From Kutzneria chonburiensis (lineage in GTDB: Bacteria > Actinomycetota > Actinomycetes > Mycobacteriales > Pseudonocardiaceae): a stretch of 64,000 nucleotides of DNA. This document shows, piece by piece, positions 17,355 to 25,952 of the stretch. Each line of letters opens with the position of its first letter. The stretch's first letter is position 1. The notes beneath the pieces are model-generated. The model ran no database searches and was not told the DNA's origin. It worked only from the letters and a program-made list of their open reading frames with translations. The stretch spans positions 8,184,001 to 8,248,000 of the forward strand of contig NZ_CP097263.1 in NCBI RefSeq assembly GCF_028622115.1. Reading direction: 5' to 3'. The position numbers and the translations under genes were made by a program.

Positions 17355-17763
17355 GATCTTGGTGTGTTCGCCGTCGGGCCGACCGTGCTCGCAGCAGTCC
17401 CGCGATCACCACCACGGCCCACAGCACCGCCAGCGTGATCAGCGTGTCGGCCGGGTAGTCCCGGTCGTGCAGCCCCGGTTTCGGCGGAAAGCCGTACGGC
17501 CGCCAGATTTCCGTCACGGCCAGGTAGGTGATGACCGCCGTGGCGCCGATGCCGAAGTGCAGTGGCCAGCGCCAGGCCGTCGTGGTCAGGCGGGCCACCG
17601 CCAGGCTGAGCAGGCCGGCGATCGGCAGGATGATCGCGTCGTCCAGGATCGCCGGTCCGAGGAACCAGGTGTAGATGTCCTTGGCCATCGGGTACGCCAT
17701 CCAGACGCCCCAGGCCAGCGCGGAAAGTCCGAGCAGCCCCAGTACCGCCCTCGCCGGCTTCAC
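17326..17763 (-). CDS. Small four-helix membrane protein of the molybdoenzyme operon
   Basis: The 145-residue protein has four hydrophobic segments (about 5-25, 40-60, 70-86, 106-124) and a basic tail; I do not recognise a family. Its GTG start overlaps the stop of the molybdopterin oxidoreductase gene by four bases, so the two are made together and it may be a membrane partner or quinone-side subunit. The last nine codons are encoded by the palindromic element, which suggests the hairpin moved into or grew at the gene's end. Confidence 0.75.
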   Translation of the reverse strand: MKPARAVLGLLGLSALAWGVWMAYPMAKDIYTWFLGPAILDDAIILPIAGLLSLAVARLTTTAWRWPLHFGIGATAVITYLAVTEIWRPYGFPPKPGLHDRDYPADTLITLAVLWAVVVIAGLLRARSARRRTHQDQGGVPPLRV

Positions 17764-18980
17764 GTGATCACCTCAAGCCGGCGCACCCACTTGGTCTGCA
17801 ACACACCCGGCCGGCTCGGCGCGATGATCCGGCACGGATAGCCGTGATCCAGGTCCAGCACCTTTCCCTCCAACCTGAGCGCGAGCAGCGTCAGCGGATC
17901 GGCGGTGTGCGTGCCGGGCAACGTGGTCGAGTTGTACAGGCCGCCCTTCTCCATCGAGCTGATCCGCAGCGACGAACCCCGTGGTGCCCCAACGGCTTCG
18001 AGCAGGTCCATCACCGGCACCCCGCTCCAGTTGGCCGTCTGGCTCCAGCCCTCGACACAGGCGATCGGCAACGCCGCCGTGGTCTGCCGCATGGACTGCA
18101 ACTGCTCGCGCGAGAACGTCGTGGTCCCGTTGGGGCCCACGACTTCCAGTCGCCAGCTGGCGTCCACGGTCTGCACGTTGGCTTCCATCGCCGTGCGGTT
18201 CACCGGCAGCCCTTGTGTGCCGTTGTTCGACCGTTCCGACAATGCGGACACGTTGCGCAGGAACGGAATCGTGCTGCCGCCGAACACCAGCACCGCCACG
18301 CCGCTGGTCAGCCAGGTCGTGCGCAGGAACGCCCGCCGGCTCACGTCGATCTCGCGCCGCTTCTCCTTGGTCAGCGACTCGCGGATGATCGGCAGCTTCA
18401 CCGCGATGTGCACCAGCAGCGACCCGAACGCGATCCACGCCACCGCGTAATGCGCCGTGGTGAAGAAGAAGCTCCACGGGTAGTTCTGCGCCGCGTTGAA
18501 CGTGCCGCTGGCCAGCTCGAAGAACGCCGCCCCGGCCAGCACCAGGATGGAGATGCGCTCCAGCCCGTGCAGCACCGACTTCACCGCCGGCCGCTCGAAC
18601 AGCTTCGGGTAGACCGTCCACAACTTGGCGATGAGCAGCGGAATCGCCGCCACCCCGGAGATGACGTGCGCGCCCTGTGTGATCCGGTAGAGGTTCACCG
18701 GCCGGCTCGGCCAGTAGAACCACGCCGCCGGATGCTGGATGAAATGGCTGATCACCCCGGTGACGAAGCAGATCGTGAAGGCGATCCCCAGCCACGTCCC
18801 GATTCGTGAGGTCACCTTCGGGTCGTGCACCGCGCTCTTGAACCGCAGCAGCCCGAACGCCTTGTCCTGCAACCGGTCCGCAATGCCTTTGAGTCGCCCC
18901 AATCGGCTCTCCGGTCGGAAGACGTGTTCCTGGAACCGTTTGGCGCGGTCGCTCAGGACCGTTGGAGCTCGGCGAACCAC
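17760..18980 (-). CDS. Membrane-bound molybdopterin-dependent oxidoreductase (sulfite oxidase fold)
   Basis: GTG 18980 with AAAGGGG ahead gives 406 residues. The N-terminal half is a four-helix membrane domain like cytochrome b561, with candidate haem ligands H79, H83, H105, H177 and H191. A basic DVSRRAFLRTT stretch at 212-222 resembles a twin-arginine signal and precedes the sulfite-oxidase-type Moco domain, in which C308 (IACVEGWS) is the expected molybdenum ligand. The C-terminal dimerisation domain of true sulfite oxidase is absent. I infer an electron-transfer enzyme at the outer face linked to quinone. It overlaps the methyltransferase gene by 28 bases. A longer ATG start at 19004 is possible. 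The substrate is unknown. Confidence 0.85.
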   Translation of the reverse strand: MVRRAPTVLSDRAKRFQEHVFRPESRLGRLKGIADRLQDKAFGLLRFKSAVHDPKVTSRIGTWLGIAFTICFVTGVISHFIQHPAAWFYWPSRPVNLYRITQGAHVISGVAAIPLLIAKLWTVYPKLFERPAVKSVLHGLERISILVLAGAAFFELASGTFNAAQNYPWSFFFTTAHYAVAWIAFGSLLVHIAVKLPIIRESLTKEKRREIDVSRRAFLRTTWLTSGVAVLVFGGSTIPFLRNVSALSERSNNGTQGLPVNRTAMEANVQTVDASWRLEVVGPNGTTTFSREQLQSMRQTTAALPIACVEGWSQTANWSGVPVMDLLEAVGAPRGSSLRISSMEKGGLYNSTTLPGTHTADPLTLLALRLEGKVLDLDHGYPCRIIAPSRPGVLQTKWVRRLEVIT

Positions 18981-19570
18981 CGTCCGCCCCTTTCGTTCAA
19001 CCATCGGATGTCCATGCCGGCCTCGCCGGCCGTGCGCTCCAAGCCGTCCGGGCCGAGCCGGGCCCAGTCGAACCAGCCGCCACTGCTGTCCACACTGGAC
19101 AGACGGACCTGCTGTCGGCGTAGGCCGGTGCCGGGTGGGTCGAGCTCGGTCAACACGCTGCCGCCCGGCCTCAGCAGTTCGCGGGCCCGGCGCAGCAGGG
19201 CAACCGGATCGCCGCCGATGCCGATGTTGCCGTCGGCCAACAGAACGTGCCGCCAGCGGCCCTCGCCGGGGATCCGGTCGAACACATCGCGGCACAGGGC
19301 CGGCGCGCCACGCGCCTTGGTCAGTTCGACGGCCACCGGCGAGACGTCAACGCCCAGCGCGATCACGCCGCGCCGGGTGAGGGCCTCGACCAGCCGCCCC
19401 GGCCCGCAACCGACATCCAAGGTCGGCCCGAGACACGCCGCCAGCAGCAACTCGTCCGAGCTGTCCAACTCCTGCCATCTGGTCACCGGCAACATCACTC
19501 GCTCCCCGTTCGCGCACTCCAGCCAGCAGTGCTCGCCGAGCAGCCCCGGATCGAACTCCGTCGTGGTCAC
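18953..19570 (-). CDS. Class I SAM-dependent methyltransferase
   Basis: The 205-residue protein has the SAM-binding motif I LDVGCGPG (51-58), an acidic D at the end of strand 2 (GVDVS) and a conserved LLADGNIGIGGDP segment that takes the place of motif IV. The short N-terminus is rich in W and C. The GTG start overlaps the DUF2064 gene by four bases. In this operon, with two glycosyltransferase-like proteins and a molybdoenzyme, it may methylate a sugar or lipid intermediate. Family sure, substrate unknown. Confidence 0.82.
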   Translation of the reverse strand: MTTTEFDPGLLGEHCWLECANGERVMLPVTRWQELDSSDELLLAACLGPTLDVGCGPGRLVEALTRRGVIALGVDVSPVAVELTKARGAPALCRDVFDRIPGEGRWRHVLLADGNIGIGGDPVALLRRARELLRPGGSVLTELDPPGTGLRRQQVRLSSVDSSGGWFDWARLGPDGLERTAGEAGMDIRWLNERGGRWFAELQRS

Positions 19571-20238
19571 GAGATGGGCTGCCCCGCCGTGCTGATCGCG
19601 GCAACCGCGGCCGCGAACCGGCTGCCCGGCACCGATGCCGCGACTCGTCGTGCGTCGTCGATCGTGTCCACATCGGACAGCATCGGCAGCGGCGACACGT
19701 GCAGGCCCAGGTCGTGCAATGCATCCAGGGTGCGGCTTCCGGTGTCCGGCTGCGACATCGGCACGTGCTGCAACGCCATGGCGTGCAACGGATCCTTCAG
19801 GCCGAGAGCCCACCAGCCGCCATCCTCGGCCAGTCCGAGCGCGGCGTCTCCGGTGTGCGCGGCGGCGATCGCCGAGCCGAGCAGCCATGGCGTCACCTGC
19901 GGCGTGTCCATGCCGATCTGCACCACCGGCAGGTCGGCGACATCGCGGTGCGCGTTCACCAGCCGTTCGGCAAAGTTGTTGCCACGTTGGGGAATCACGT
20001 CGAACCAGCGCAACACTCGTCGCAACTCCGTGGCCTGCGCGGCCTTCTCGAGGTCGCCGGTCATCGCCACCACGCGCCGGACCCGTGGCACCGACAGCAC
20101 CGCGTCCAGCGTGTCCAGCAGCGACGCCGCGGCCACCTCGGCGGCCTGTTCCGGGGTGGCCGCCGGCGTCAGCCGCGTCTTGGCCAGGCCCGGCACGGGA
20201 GCTTTCGCCACCACCAACACACCAGCACGATCGGTCAT
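19567..20238 (-). CDS. DUF2064 / TIGR04282-type transferase
   Basis: The 223-residue protein has a nucleotide-sugar-transferase (GT-A-like) fold: KAPVPGLAKTRL at 12-23 is the CTP/UTP-type loop and GMDTP the metal site region. The family is named after its neighbours in selenium- and arsenosugar-related clusters, and its own reaction is poorly known. ATG 20238 overlaps the GT2 stop by four bases. No radical SAM gene, the usual partner of the family, is seen here. Confidence 0.8.
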   Translation of the reverse strand: MTDRAGVLVVAKAPVPGLAKTRLTPAATPEQAAEVAAASLLDTLDAVLSVPRVRRVVAMTGDLEKAAQATELRRVLRWFDVIPQRGNNFAERLVNAHRDVADLPVVQIGMDTPQVTPWLLGSAIAAAHTGDAALGLAEDGGWWALGLKDPLHAMALQHVPMSQPDTGSRTLDALHDLGLHVSPLPMLSDVDTIDDARRVAASVPGSRFAAAVAAISTAGQPIS

Positions 20239-20888
20239 CGGAGCACCCCCGCCATGTCGTGCACGGCCCGCAGAGTTCCGTGCACCGAACCGGAAACCTT
20301 CGATTTCGTGCCGGCGGTCCGCGGCCGATACGTGACATCGGCCTCCACGACCCGCCATTTCGCCTCGGCGGCCCGGATGAGCAGTTCGAGTGGATAACCG
20401 AAGGCCCGATCCTCGACGTTCAACGCCAGCAACCGCTCGCGGCCGACCGCCCGCATCGGTGCGATGTCGCGCACCTTCAGACCCCGTTTCCGCATCAGCG
20501 CGGCGAGAATTCGGTTGCCCAGCCGGGCATGCCACGGCCAACTGCCCCGCCCCTGCGGAATTCGCCGCCCCACGGCCATATCCGCATCACCGTCTCGCAC
20601 CGCGCGAACCAGTCCCGGTAGCTCTCTGGGATCCAATGACCCGTCGGCGTCGAGGAAGCAGACGATGTCGGCAGTCGCGTGCTCGAGGCCGGTGTGCACC
20701 GCGGCCCCATAGCCCCGTCGCGACTCGCGTACCACGGTCGCGCCATGCGCGGCGGCAACCTCCGGCGAGCCGTCCGACGATCCGTTGTCCACCACGATCG
20801 CTCGATATCCCGGCGGCAGCGCATTCAGCACGGCCGGTAGCGCCAATGCCTCGTCCAGGCACGGCAGCACCACATCGACGGTATCCAC
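20235..20888 (-). CDS. Family 2 glycosyltransferase
   Basis: The 217-residue protein is a minimal GT2 domain without membrane helices: VVLPCLDE at 6-13, VDNGSSDG 33-40 and the metal-binding DAD at 80-82. This resembles dolichol-phosphate mannose or glucose synthase-like transferases. It is the first gene of the five-gene operon running to 17326, all joined by 4-base or longer overlaps. It starts at GTG 20888; the 125-bp gap to the divergent membrane gene holds the promoters. Confidence 0.82.
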   Translation of the reverse strand: MDTVDVVLPCLDEALALPAVLNALPPGYRAIVVDNGSSDGSPEVAAAHGATVVRESRRGYGAAVHTGLEHATADIVCFLDADGSLDPRELPGLVRAVRDGDADMAVGRRIPQGRGSWPWHARLGNRILAALMRKRGLKVRDIAPMRAVGRERLLALNVEDRAFGYPLELLIRAAEAKWRVVEADVTYRPRTAGTKSKVSGSVHGTLRAVHDMAGVLR

Positions 20889-21013
20889 CCACCCGAAGCT
20901 AGGTCCGCGGCGGAGTGAGCAGAACCCTTTGTGTGGTTACCGAAAGCTGACGGATTGCCAAGTCTTACGGAGTTCTTTCGAACCGCGTTCCGGCGGCCGA
21001 TGACCGCTACGGT

Positions 21014-22353
21014 GTGCTGGTGGCCCAACGCATCGGTTTGCGCCTTGATCTTGTCGTGGGCGGCGCGGCACTGGTGTTCGTCGGCATTGCCACGGCGGTC
21101 GGCTTGTTCGTGCCCAACATCTTCGCCGGCGCCCCTCCCTTGTTCGCCGAATGGCTTCCGCACGTCGGCATCGGCACTCCGTTCGCCGTCCTCATCGCCA
21201 TCGCGGTGATCGCCTGGCGCCCCCCGCTGTTCCTCGCCTATCCCCTCGCCGTCGCTTGGACCTTCTCGTTGGCCCTGGTCGACGGTTGGCAGCGCGGCAT
21301 CGCCGACCGCCTCACCTCTCGTGACGAGTACCTGCACGAGGTTCCCGGCGTGACCGACATCGGCGCCATGCTCCGCTCCTTCAGCACCCGCATCCTGGAC
21401 TTCCAGCCCGATTCGTGGACCACTCACGTCGCCGGCCACCCACCCGGCGCACTGCTGATCTTCGTCTGGCTCGACCGCCTCGGCCTCGGCGGCGGGGCAT
21501 GGGCCGGCGTAGCGGTGATCCTCATCGGCAGCCTCACCGCTTTCGCGGTGCCCTGGACGATCCGCTCCCTCGGCCACGTGTCGCCGCCGCGATCCGGCCC
21601 TGGCGCGATGTCGATCCATTCCCTCAGCCGTGGTGGCACCGCCCCTGGCCGCTCCGACCCTCCAACGACTATGCCGAGTTGGCGTCGGCGGTCGTGCCCT
21701 TCTCCATCCTGCTGCCCGGAGCCGTATGGGTCGGCGTCTCGGCCGACGGCCTGTTCGCGGGCGTCACCGCCCTCGCGGTCGGGCTGCTGGTGCAGCGGCA
21801 CTGGAGCGCCTGGATCGCCGGCGGGCTGCTGCTCGGGTACTCCGTGTTCCTGTCCTACGGGCTGCTGCTGTTCGGGCTGGTCGCCCTGGCGGCGGTGGTC
21901 GTGACCCGGCGCTGGGCCGCACTGATCGTGGCTCTGGTTGCGGCGCTCGCCATCGTCGTCGCTTTCGCGGCCGCCGGGTTCTGGTGGTTCGACGGCTACC
22001 ACCTGGTCGTCGAGCGCTACTACCAGGGCATCGGCGCGCTGCGGCCGTACTCCTACTGGGTATGGGCCGACCTGGCGGCGCTGGTGCTCGCGGCCGGCCC
22101 GGCCGCCATCGCCGGCCTGCGTCGGCTGCCGGGGTCGCCGCTGCTGCTGCTCACCGGCGCGGCCCTGCTGGCCATACTGCTGGCCGACGTCACCGGACTG
22201 AGCAAGGCCGAAGTGGAGCGCATCTGGCTACCGTTCACGGTGTGGCTGGTGCCGGCGGCGGCGCTGCTGCCGGCTTCGACGCGCCGGTGGTGGCTGGCGG
22301 CGCAGGCGCTGACCGCGCTCGCGGTCAACCATCTGGTGCTGACGAACTGGTGA
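21014..22353 (+). pseudogene. GT-C-like multi-pass membrane protein with apparent frameshift
   Basis: The first part (from GTG 21014 or 21020) encodes about 190 residues with membrane helices and the GT-C-like motif HVAGHPPG near 137; it ends sensibly at about TIRSLG (21585). The rest of the protein (SAVVPFSILLPGAVWVGVS onward, ending NW at 22353) is in another frame, needing a one-base shift of the minus-one type near 21585-21690. The stretch between, in the second frame, is a proline- and tryptophan-rich segment of about 25-30 residues that does not look like this kind of protein, so a small insertion is also possible. TACGGT at 21008 seven bases before GTG 21020 suggests a leaderless start. 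The stop is five bases before the response regulator, so they form an operon. Confidence 0.65.
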
Positions 22354-22357
22354 GGAT

Positions 22358-23047
22358 ATGACTGGACGGGTCCTGGTTGTCGACGACGACGAGACGGTGC
22401 GCGACGTGGTGCGCCGCTATCTGGAGCGCGACGGGCACGAAGTGGTGGTCGCGGGGGATGGGGAGAGCGCTCTCCAGCTGGTGGCCAAGCAGGTGCCGGA
22501 CCTGATCGTGCTGGACCTGATGCTGCCCGGCATCGACGGCCTCGAGGTCTGCCGGCGGCTGCGGCAGCGCTACTCGGTGCCGATCGTCATGCTCACCGCG
22601 CTCGGCGAGGAGGAGGACCGCGTCGTCGGCCTCCAGCTCGGTGCCGACGACTACGTGACCAAGCCGTTCAGCCCCCGTGAGCTGGCGCTTCGGGTCGGCT
22701 CCGTGCTGCGGCGGGCCAAGGGCGTGCCGGCCGGGCCGGCGATGGGCGTGCTCGAGGACGCCGGCCTGCGGCTGGACACCGCGGCCCGCAGCGCGACCCT
22801 GAACGGCGCCCCGCTGGCGCTGACCACCCGCGAGTTCGACCTCCTGATGTTCTTCATGGTCAGCCCCGGCCAGGCGTTCAGCCGTCCCCAGCTGCTGGAA
22901 CGGGTGTGGGGCTGGGACTTCGGCGATCAGTCCACTGTGACCGTCCACGTGCGACGGTTGCGGGAGAAGATCGAGGAGGACCCGGCCAACCCCAAGCGGA
23001 TCGTCACGGTCTGGGGCGTCGGCTACCGCTTCGACGGGATGAGGTAG
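22358..23047 (+). CDS. OmpR-family response regulator
   Basis: The 229-residue protein has a full receiver domain (D10, D11, phospho-acceptor D53, T80, K102) and an OmpR/PhoB winged helix from about 129 to 225 (LTTREFDLLMFF...VTVHVRRLREKIE). ATG 22358 has GGTGAGG ahead and comes straight after the membrane gene; the cognate kinase starts three bases after its stop. A perfect 14-bp palindrome identical in its core to the LacI operator at 35770 is embedded in codons 35-40 (see 22462). Confidence 0.92.
   Translation: MTGRVLVVDDDETVRDVVRRYLERDGHEVVVAGDGESALQLVAKQVPDLIVLDLMLPGIDGLEVCRRLRQRYSVPIVMLTALGEEEDRVVGLQLGADDYVTKPFSPRELALRVGSVLRRAKGVPAGPAMGVLEDAGLRLDTAARSATLNGAPLALTTREFDLLMFFMVSPGQAFSRPQLLERVWGWDFGDQSTVTVHVRRLREKIEEDPANPKRIVTVWGVGYRFDGMR
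22462..22475. promoter_or_regulatory. LacI-type operator-like palindrome inside the response regulator gene
   Basis: GGAGAGCGCTCTCC is a perfect 14-bp palindrome with the same 12-bp core, GAGAGCGCTCTC, as the three sites around the LacI gene at 35803. It is within coding sequence, about 105 bp after the start codon. Binding is inferred, not shown. Confidence 0.5.
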
Positions 23048-23050
23048 CCC

Positions 23051-24058
23051 ATGCTGGTCGAGCTGATGCACATCGCCCCGTACGCGATCGCCTTCACGCT
23101 GCCGATCGCGCTGCTGGGCCTGGTCCTGCTCCAGTGGCTCAGAGAGCGCTCTCTGGCCACCTCGATGACCGTTCTCGTGCTGGTTCCGCTGGTCGCCACC
23201 GCCGTCGGCGTGATCGGGGTCAGCGGCTTCATGTTCACGCCCATGCTCAACACCACGATGCTGGTGTACCTGTGGGTCGCGCTGGTCACCGTGCCCGCCG
23301 CCTTACTGCTCGGCCGTGGCATCGCCAAGCGCACCGTGTGGGAGCGCGAGGCTCGGGCCCGCGAACGCGCCGCCGAGGCGTCCCGGCGCGAGCTGGTCGC
23401 GTGGATCAGCCACGACCTGCGCACCCCGCTCGCCGGCATCCGGGCGATGGCCGACGCCCTGTCCGACGGCGTCGTGTCCTCGCCCGAAGACGTCGCCGGC
23501 TACGCCTCGCGCATCAGCACCGAGACTCAGCGGCTGTCGGGCATGGTCGACGACCTCTTCGAACTCTCCAAGATCACCGCCGGCGCGCTGCGGCTGACCA
23601 TGTCCGCCGTGCCGCTGCGCGACGTGATCAGCGAGGCAGTTGCCGCGGAGGGCCCCGTCGCCGCGCGCAAGGGCGTGCACCTGGAGGCCAACGCCGAGGC
23701 CTGGCCCGTCGTGCTCGGCAGCGACCCCGAGCTGGCCCGCGTGATCCGCAACCTGCTGTCCAACGCCATTCGGCATACCCCCGCCGACGGCACCGTTGCC
23801 GTGCACGTCGACGCCGAGGACGACCACGCCGTCGTGCGAGTCGACGACGCCTGTGGCGGCATCCCGGACAACGAGCTCGACCGCGTCTTCGACGTCGCCT
23901 TCCGCGGCAGCTCCGCCCGCACCCCTTCCGGTGACGGCGGCGCCGGCCTCGGGCTGGCCATCGCCCGTGGGCTCGTCGAGGCCCACCGCGGCGAGATCGC
24001 CGCCCAGAACCACGGCCCCGGCTGCCGCTTCGAGGTGAAGCTGCCGATCGCCGTCTAA
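23051..24058 (+). CDS. Sensor histidine kinase
   Basis: The 335-residue protein has two N-terminal membrane segments pairs (about 9-29, 39-62, 66-88), no large sensor domain outside, and then the kinase core with H121 in the H-box ([10 protein letters not shown]), an N-box ([10 protein letters not shown]) and G-boxes ([17 protein letters not shown]). Such intramembrane-sensing kinases respond to membrane stress or ligands at the membrane. It is the partner of the OmpR regulator just upstream. Codons 31-35 use rare AGA and TCT codons that create a perfect palindrome (see 23141). Confidence 0.92.
   Translation: MLVELMHIAPYAIAFTLPIALLGLVLLQWLRERSLATSMTVLVLVPLVATAVGVIGVSGFMFTPMLNTTMLVYLWVALVTVPAALLLGRGIAKRTVWEREARARERAAEASRRELVAWISHDLRTPLAGIRAMADALSDGVVSSPEDVAGYASRISTETQRLSGMVDDLFELSKITAGALRLTMSAVPLRDVISEAVAAEGPVAARKGVHLEANAEAWPVVLGSDPELARVIRNLLSNAIRHTPADGTVAVHVDAEDDHAVVRVDDACGGIPDNELDRVFDVAFRGSSARTPSGDGGAGLGLAIARGLVEAHRGEIAAQNHGPGCRFEVKLPIAV
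23141..23154. promoter_or_regulatory. LacI-type operator-like palindrome inside the histidine kinase gene
   Basis: AGAGAGCGCTCTCT is a perfect 14-bp palindrome with the 12-bp core of the LacI sites. It covers codons aga gag cgc tct ctg (R31-L35); AGA and TCT are rare in this GC-rich genome, which argues for selection on the DNA sequence. Confidence 0.5.
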
Positions 24059-24068
24059 CGTTGCCGGC

Positions 24069-24800
24069 ATGGGGGAGCTGCCCTTCGGGGCCATCGCCGC
24101 CGAGTACGACCGCCATCGGCCCGCGCCGCCCGAGGACCTGGTCGACGACCTCGAACGCCTCGGCGGTTCCGTGCTGGACGTCGGCTGCGGCACCGGCAAA
24201 GCCGCTGTCGCCATGGCCGAACGGGGCCTGGCCGTGCTCGGTCTTGAACCCGACGAACGCATGGCCGCGATCGCCGCCGGGCACGGCATCGAAGTCGAGA
24301 TCGGGACCTTCGAGGCTTGGGACGCCGGCGGTCGGCAGTTCGACCTGCTGACCTTCTCCGACTCCTGGCACTTCGTCGATCCGGCCGTCGGGACGCGCCG
24401 AGCGGCCGAGCTGCTGCGTCCCGGCGGCAAGGTCGCCCGGATCTGGAACAGCTACCTGCTGGAGCCGTCCGCGATCGAGGCCCTCGACCGCGTCTATCGC
24501 CGGCTGGCCCCCGAGATCACGCAATCCTGGCGGCCGAGCGCCGCGTGGGCACCGGTCCGCCCCGACGACGATCCGCTCGTGCGGGGCGGTTTCATGCCGC
24601 TGCGCACCCGCTCGTACAAATCGGCCGGCCGATCGTCCGCCGACGAGTTCGTGGCCATGGCGGCCACGACCAGCAACCACCTCCGCCTCGGCGACCGCCT
24701 AGCCCCGTTGATGTCCGAAGTTCACGCCGCCATCGAGGCACTCGGTGGCGCGGTGCGGATGCATCGCACGACGTTCCTCGCGCTGGCCCGCCTGAACTAG
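24069..24800 (+). CDS. Class I SAM-dependent methyltransferase (UbiE/arsenite methyltransferase-like)
   Basis: The 243-residue protein has the SAM motif LDVGCGTG at 36-43, GLEPDE after strand 2 and SDSWHFVDP in the motif IV position. The N-terminal FGAIAAEYDRHRPAPP segment is typical of small-molecule methyltransferases in actinobacteria. TAACGT at 24056-24061, seven bases before the ATG and without ribosome site, suggests a leaderless transcript; the promoter lies within the kinase gene's end. Its stop codon shares the palindrome CTAG with the stop of the convergent epimerase gene. Confidence 0.85.
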   Translation: MGELPFGAIAAEYDRHRPAPPEDLVDDLERLGGSVLDVGCGTGKAAVAMAERGLAVLGLEPDERMAAIAAGHGIEVEIGTFEAWDAGGRQFDLLTFSDSWHFVDPAVGTRRAAELLRPGGKVARIWNSYLLEPSAIEALDRVYRRLAPEITQSWRPSAAWAPVRPDDDPLVRGGFMPLRTRSYKSAGRSSADEFVAMAATTSNHLRLGDRLAPLMSEVHAAIEALGGAVRMHRTTFLALARLN

Positions 24801-25858
24801 AGGCGGACGGGGTCGCGCAGCGGTGCCGTCGCGAAGTCGGCGACGCCGTCGGCGAACTCCACCCGGGCGCGGAAGCCGAGCAGTTCCAACGCCTTGGCCG
24901 GATCGGCCACGACGTGCCGTACGTCGGCCGGCCGCGCCCCACCCACGATTCGTGGCGCGGGGCCGTCGCACGCAGCGGCCAGCTCCACGGCCAGCTCGCC
25001 GACGGTGTGCGGGTCGCCGGAGCACACGTTGAGCGCCTCCAACACGCCGTCGGGGGCCGGTTGCTCGGCGGCGAGGGCGTTGATCAGTGCGACGTCGGTG
25101 ACGTGCACGAAGTCCCGCATCTGCCGGCCGTCCTCCAGCACGGTTGGCGCCTGACCGTTGCGCAACGCGGACCGGAACAGCGACGCCACGCCGGCGTACG
25201 GGGTGTCGCGCGGCATCCGTGGGCCGTAGACGTTGTGGTAGCGCAGCGCCCACACGCTGCCGCCGGTCTGCCGCGCCCACGCGGCAGCGAGGTGCTCCTG
25301 GGCCAGCTTGGTCGCGGCGTACGTGCTGCGCGGGTCCAGCGGCGCATCCTCCGGCACCTTGCGCCACGCCAGCACGGCGTCGCAGCGCGGGCAGCGCGGG
25401 TCGTAGTGGCCGGCATCCACATCGGACTGACGCCGCGGCAACGGCCGCACGACGCCGTGCTCGGCACAGGCGTAGCGGCCCTCGCCGTACACGACCATCG
25501 ACGACGCCAGCACCAGCCGTCCCAGCCCCGCGCGGTGCATCGCGGCCAGCAGCACGGCCGTGCCGTAGTCGTTGTGGGCGGCGTACTCCGGGGCGTCCTG
25601 TGGATCGACGCCGTGGCCCACGACCGCCGCCTGGTGGCACACCACGTCCACGCCGTGCAGCAGCTTGTCCAGCAGCTCGGGGTCCCGCACGTCGCCCAGC
25701 ACGATCTCGTGCCGCTCCGTCCACGAGGGCGGCTGTGGCGTGCCGTGCGCCTTGGGCAGCAGGGCGTCGAGCAGGAGCACGTCGTGCCCGCGGTCGGCCA
25801 GTTCGTCCGCGACATGGGAGCCGATGAAGCCGGCCCCGCCGGTGATGAGGACTCGCAC
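24797..25858 (-). CDS. NAD-dependent epimerase with zinc-ribbon insert, dTDP-L-rhamnose 4-epimerase-like
   Basis: From GTG 25858 the protein has 353 residues with GGAGFIG at 7-13 and the catalytic YxxxK (STYAATK). Between the two, a cysteine-rich insert (CAEHG, then about 20 residues, CPRC) follows the active-site Ser strand (SSMVVYGEG); that insert is characteristic of the dTDP-L-rhamnose 4-epimerase-like group in actinobacteria. It would interconvert dTDP-6-deoxyhexoses for cell-surface glycans. It ends in CTAG, shared with the stop of the convergent methyltransferase. A longer start at 25915 is possible but adds no recognisable sequence. Confidence 0.83.
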   Translation of the reverse strand: MRVLITGGAGFIGSHVADELADRGHDVLLLDALLPKAHGTPQPPSWTERHEIVLGDVRDPELLDKLLHGVDVVCHQAAVVGHGVDPQDAPEYAAHNDYGTAVLLAAMHRAGLGRLVLASSMVVYGEGRYACAEHGVVRPLPRRQSDVDAGHYDPRCPRCDAVLAWRKVPEDAPLDPRSTYAATKLAQEHLAAAWARQTGGSVWALRYHNVYGPRMPRDTPYAGVASLFRSALRNGQAPTVLEDGRQMRDFVHVTDVALINALAAEQPAPDGVLEALNVCSGDPHTVGELAVELAAACDGPAPRIVGGARPADVRHVVADPAKALELLGFRARVEFADGVADFATAPLRDPVRL

Positions 25859-25952
25859 GTCCCCGACGTTATGGGCAGTCCGGCCGACTCGGTCGCCCTC
25901 GGCACGGTACGTCACAGAACCGTCAGATCCACTCGACCGCTAGGTTGGTGGC

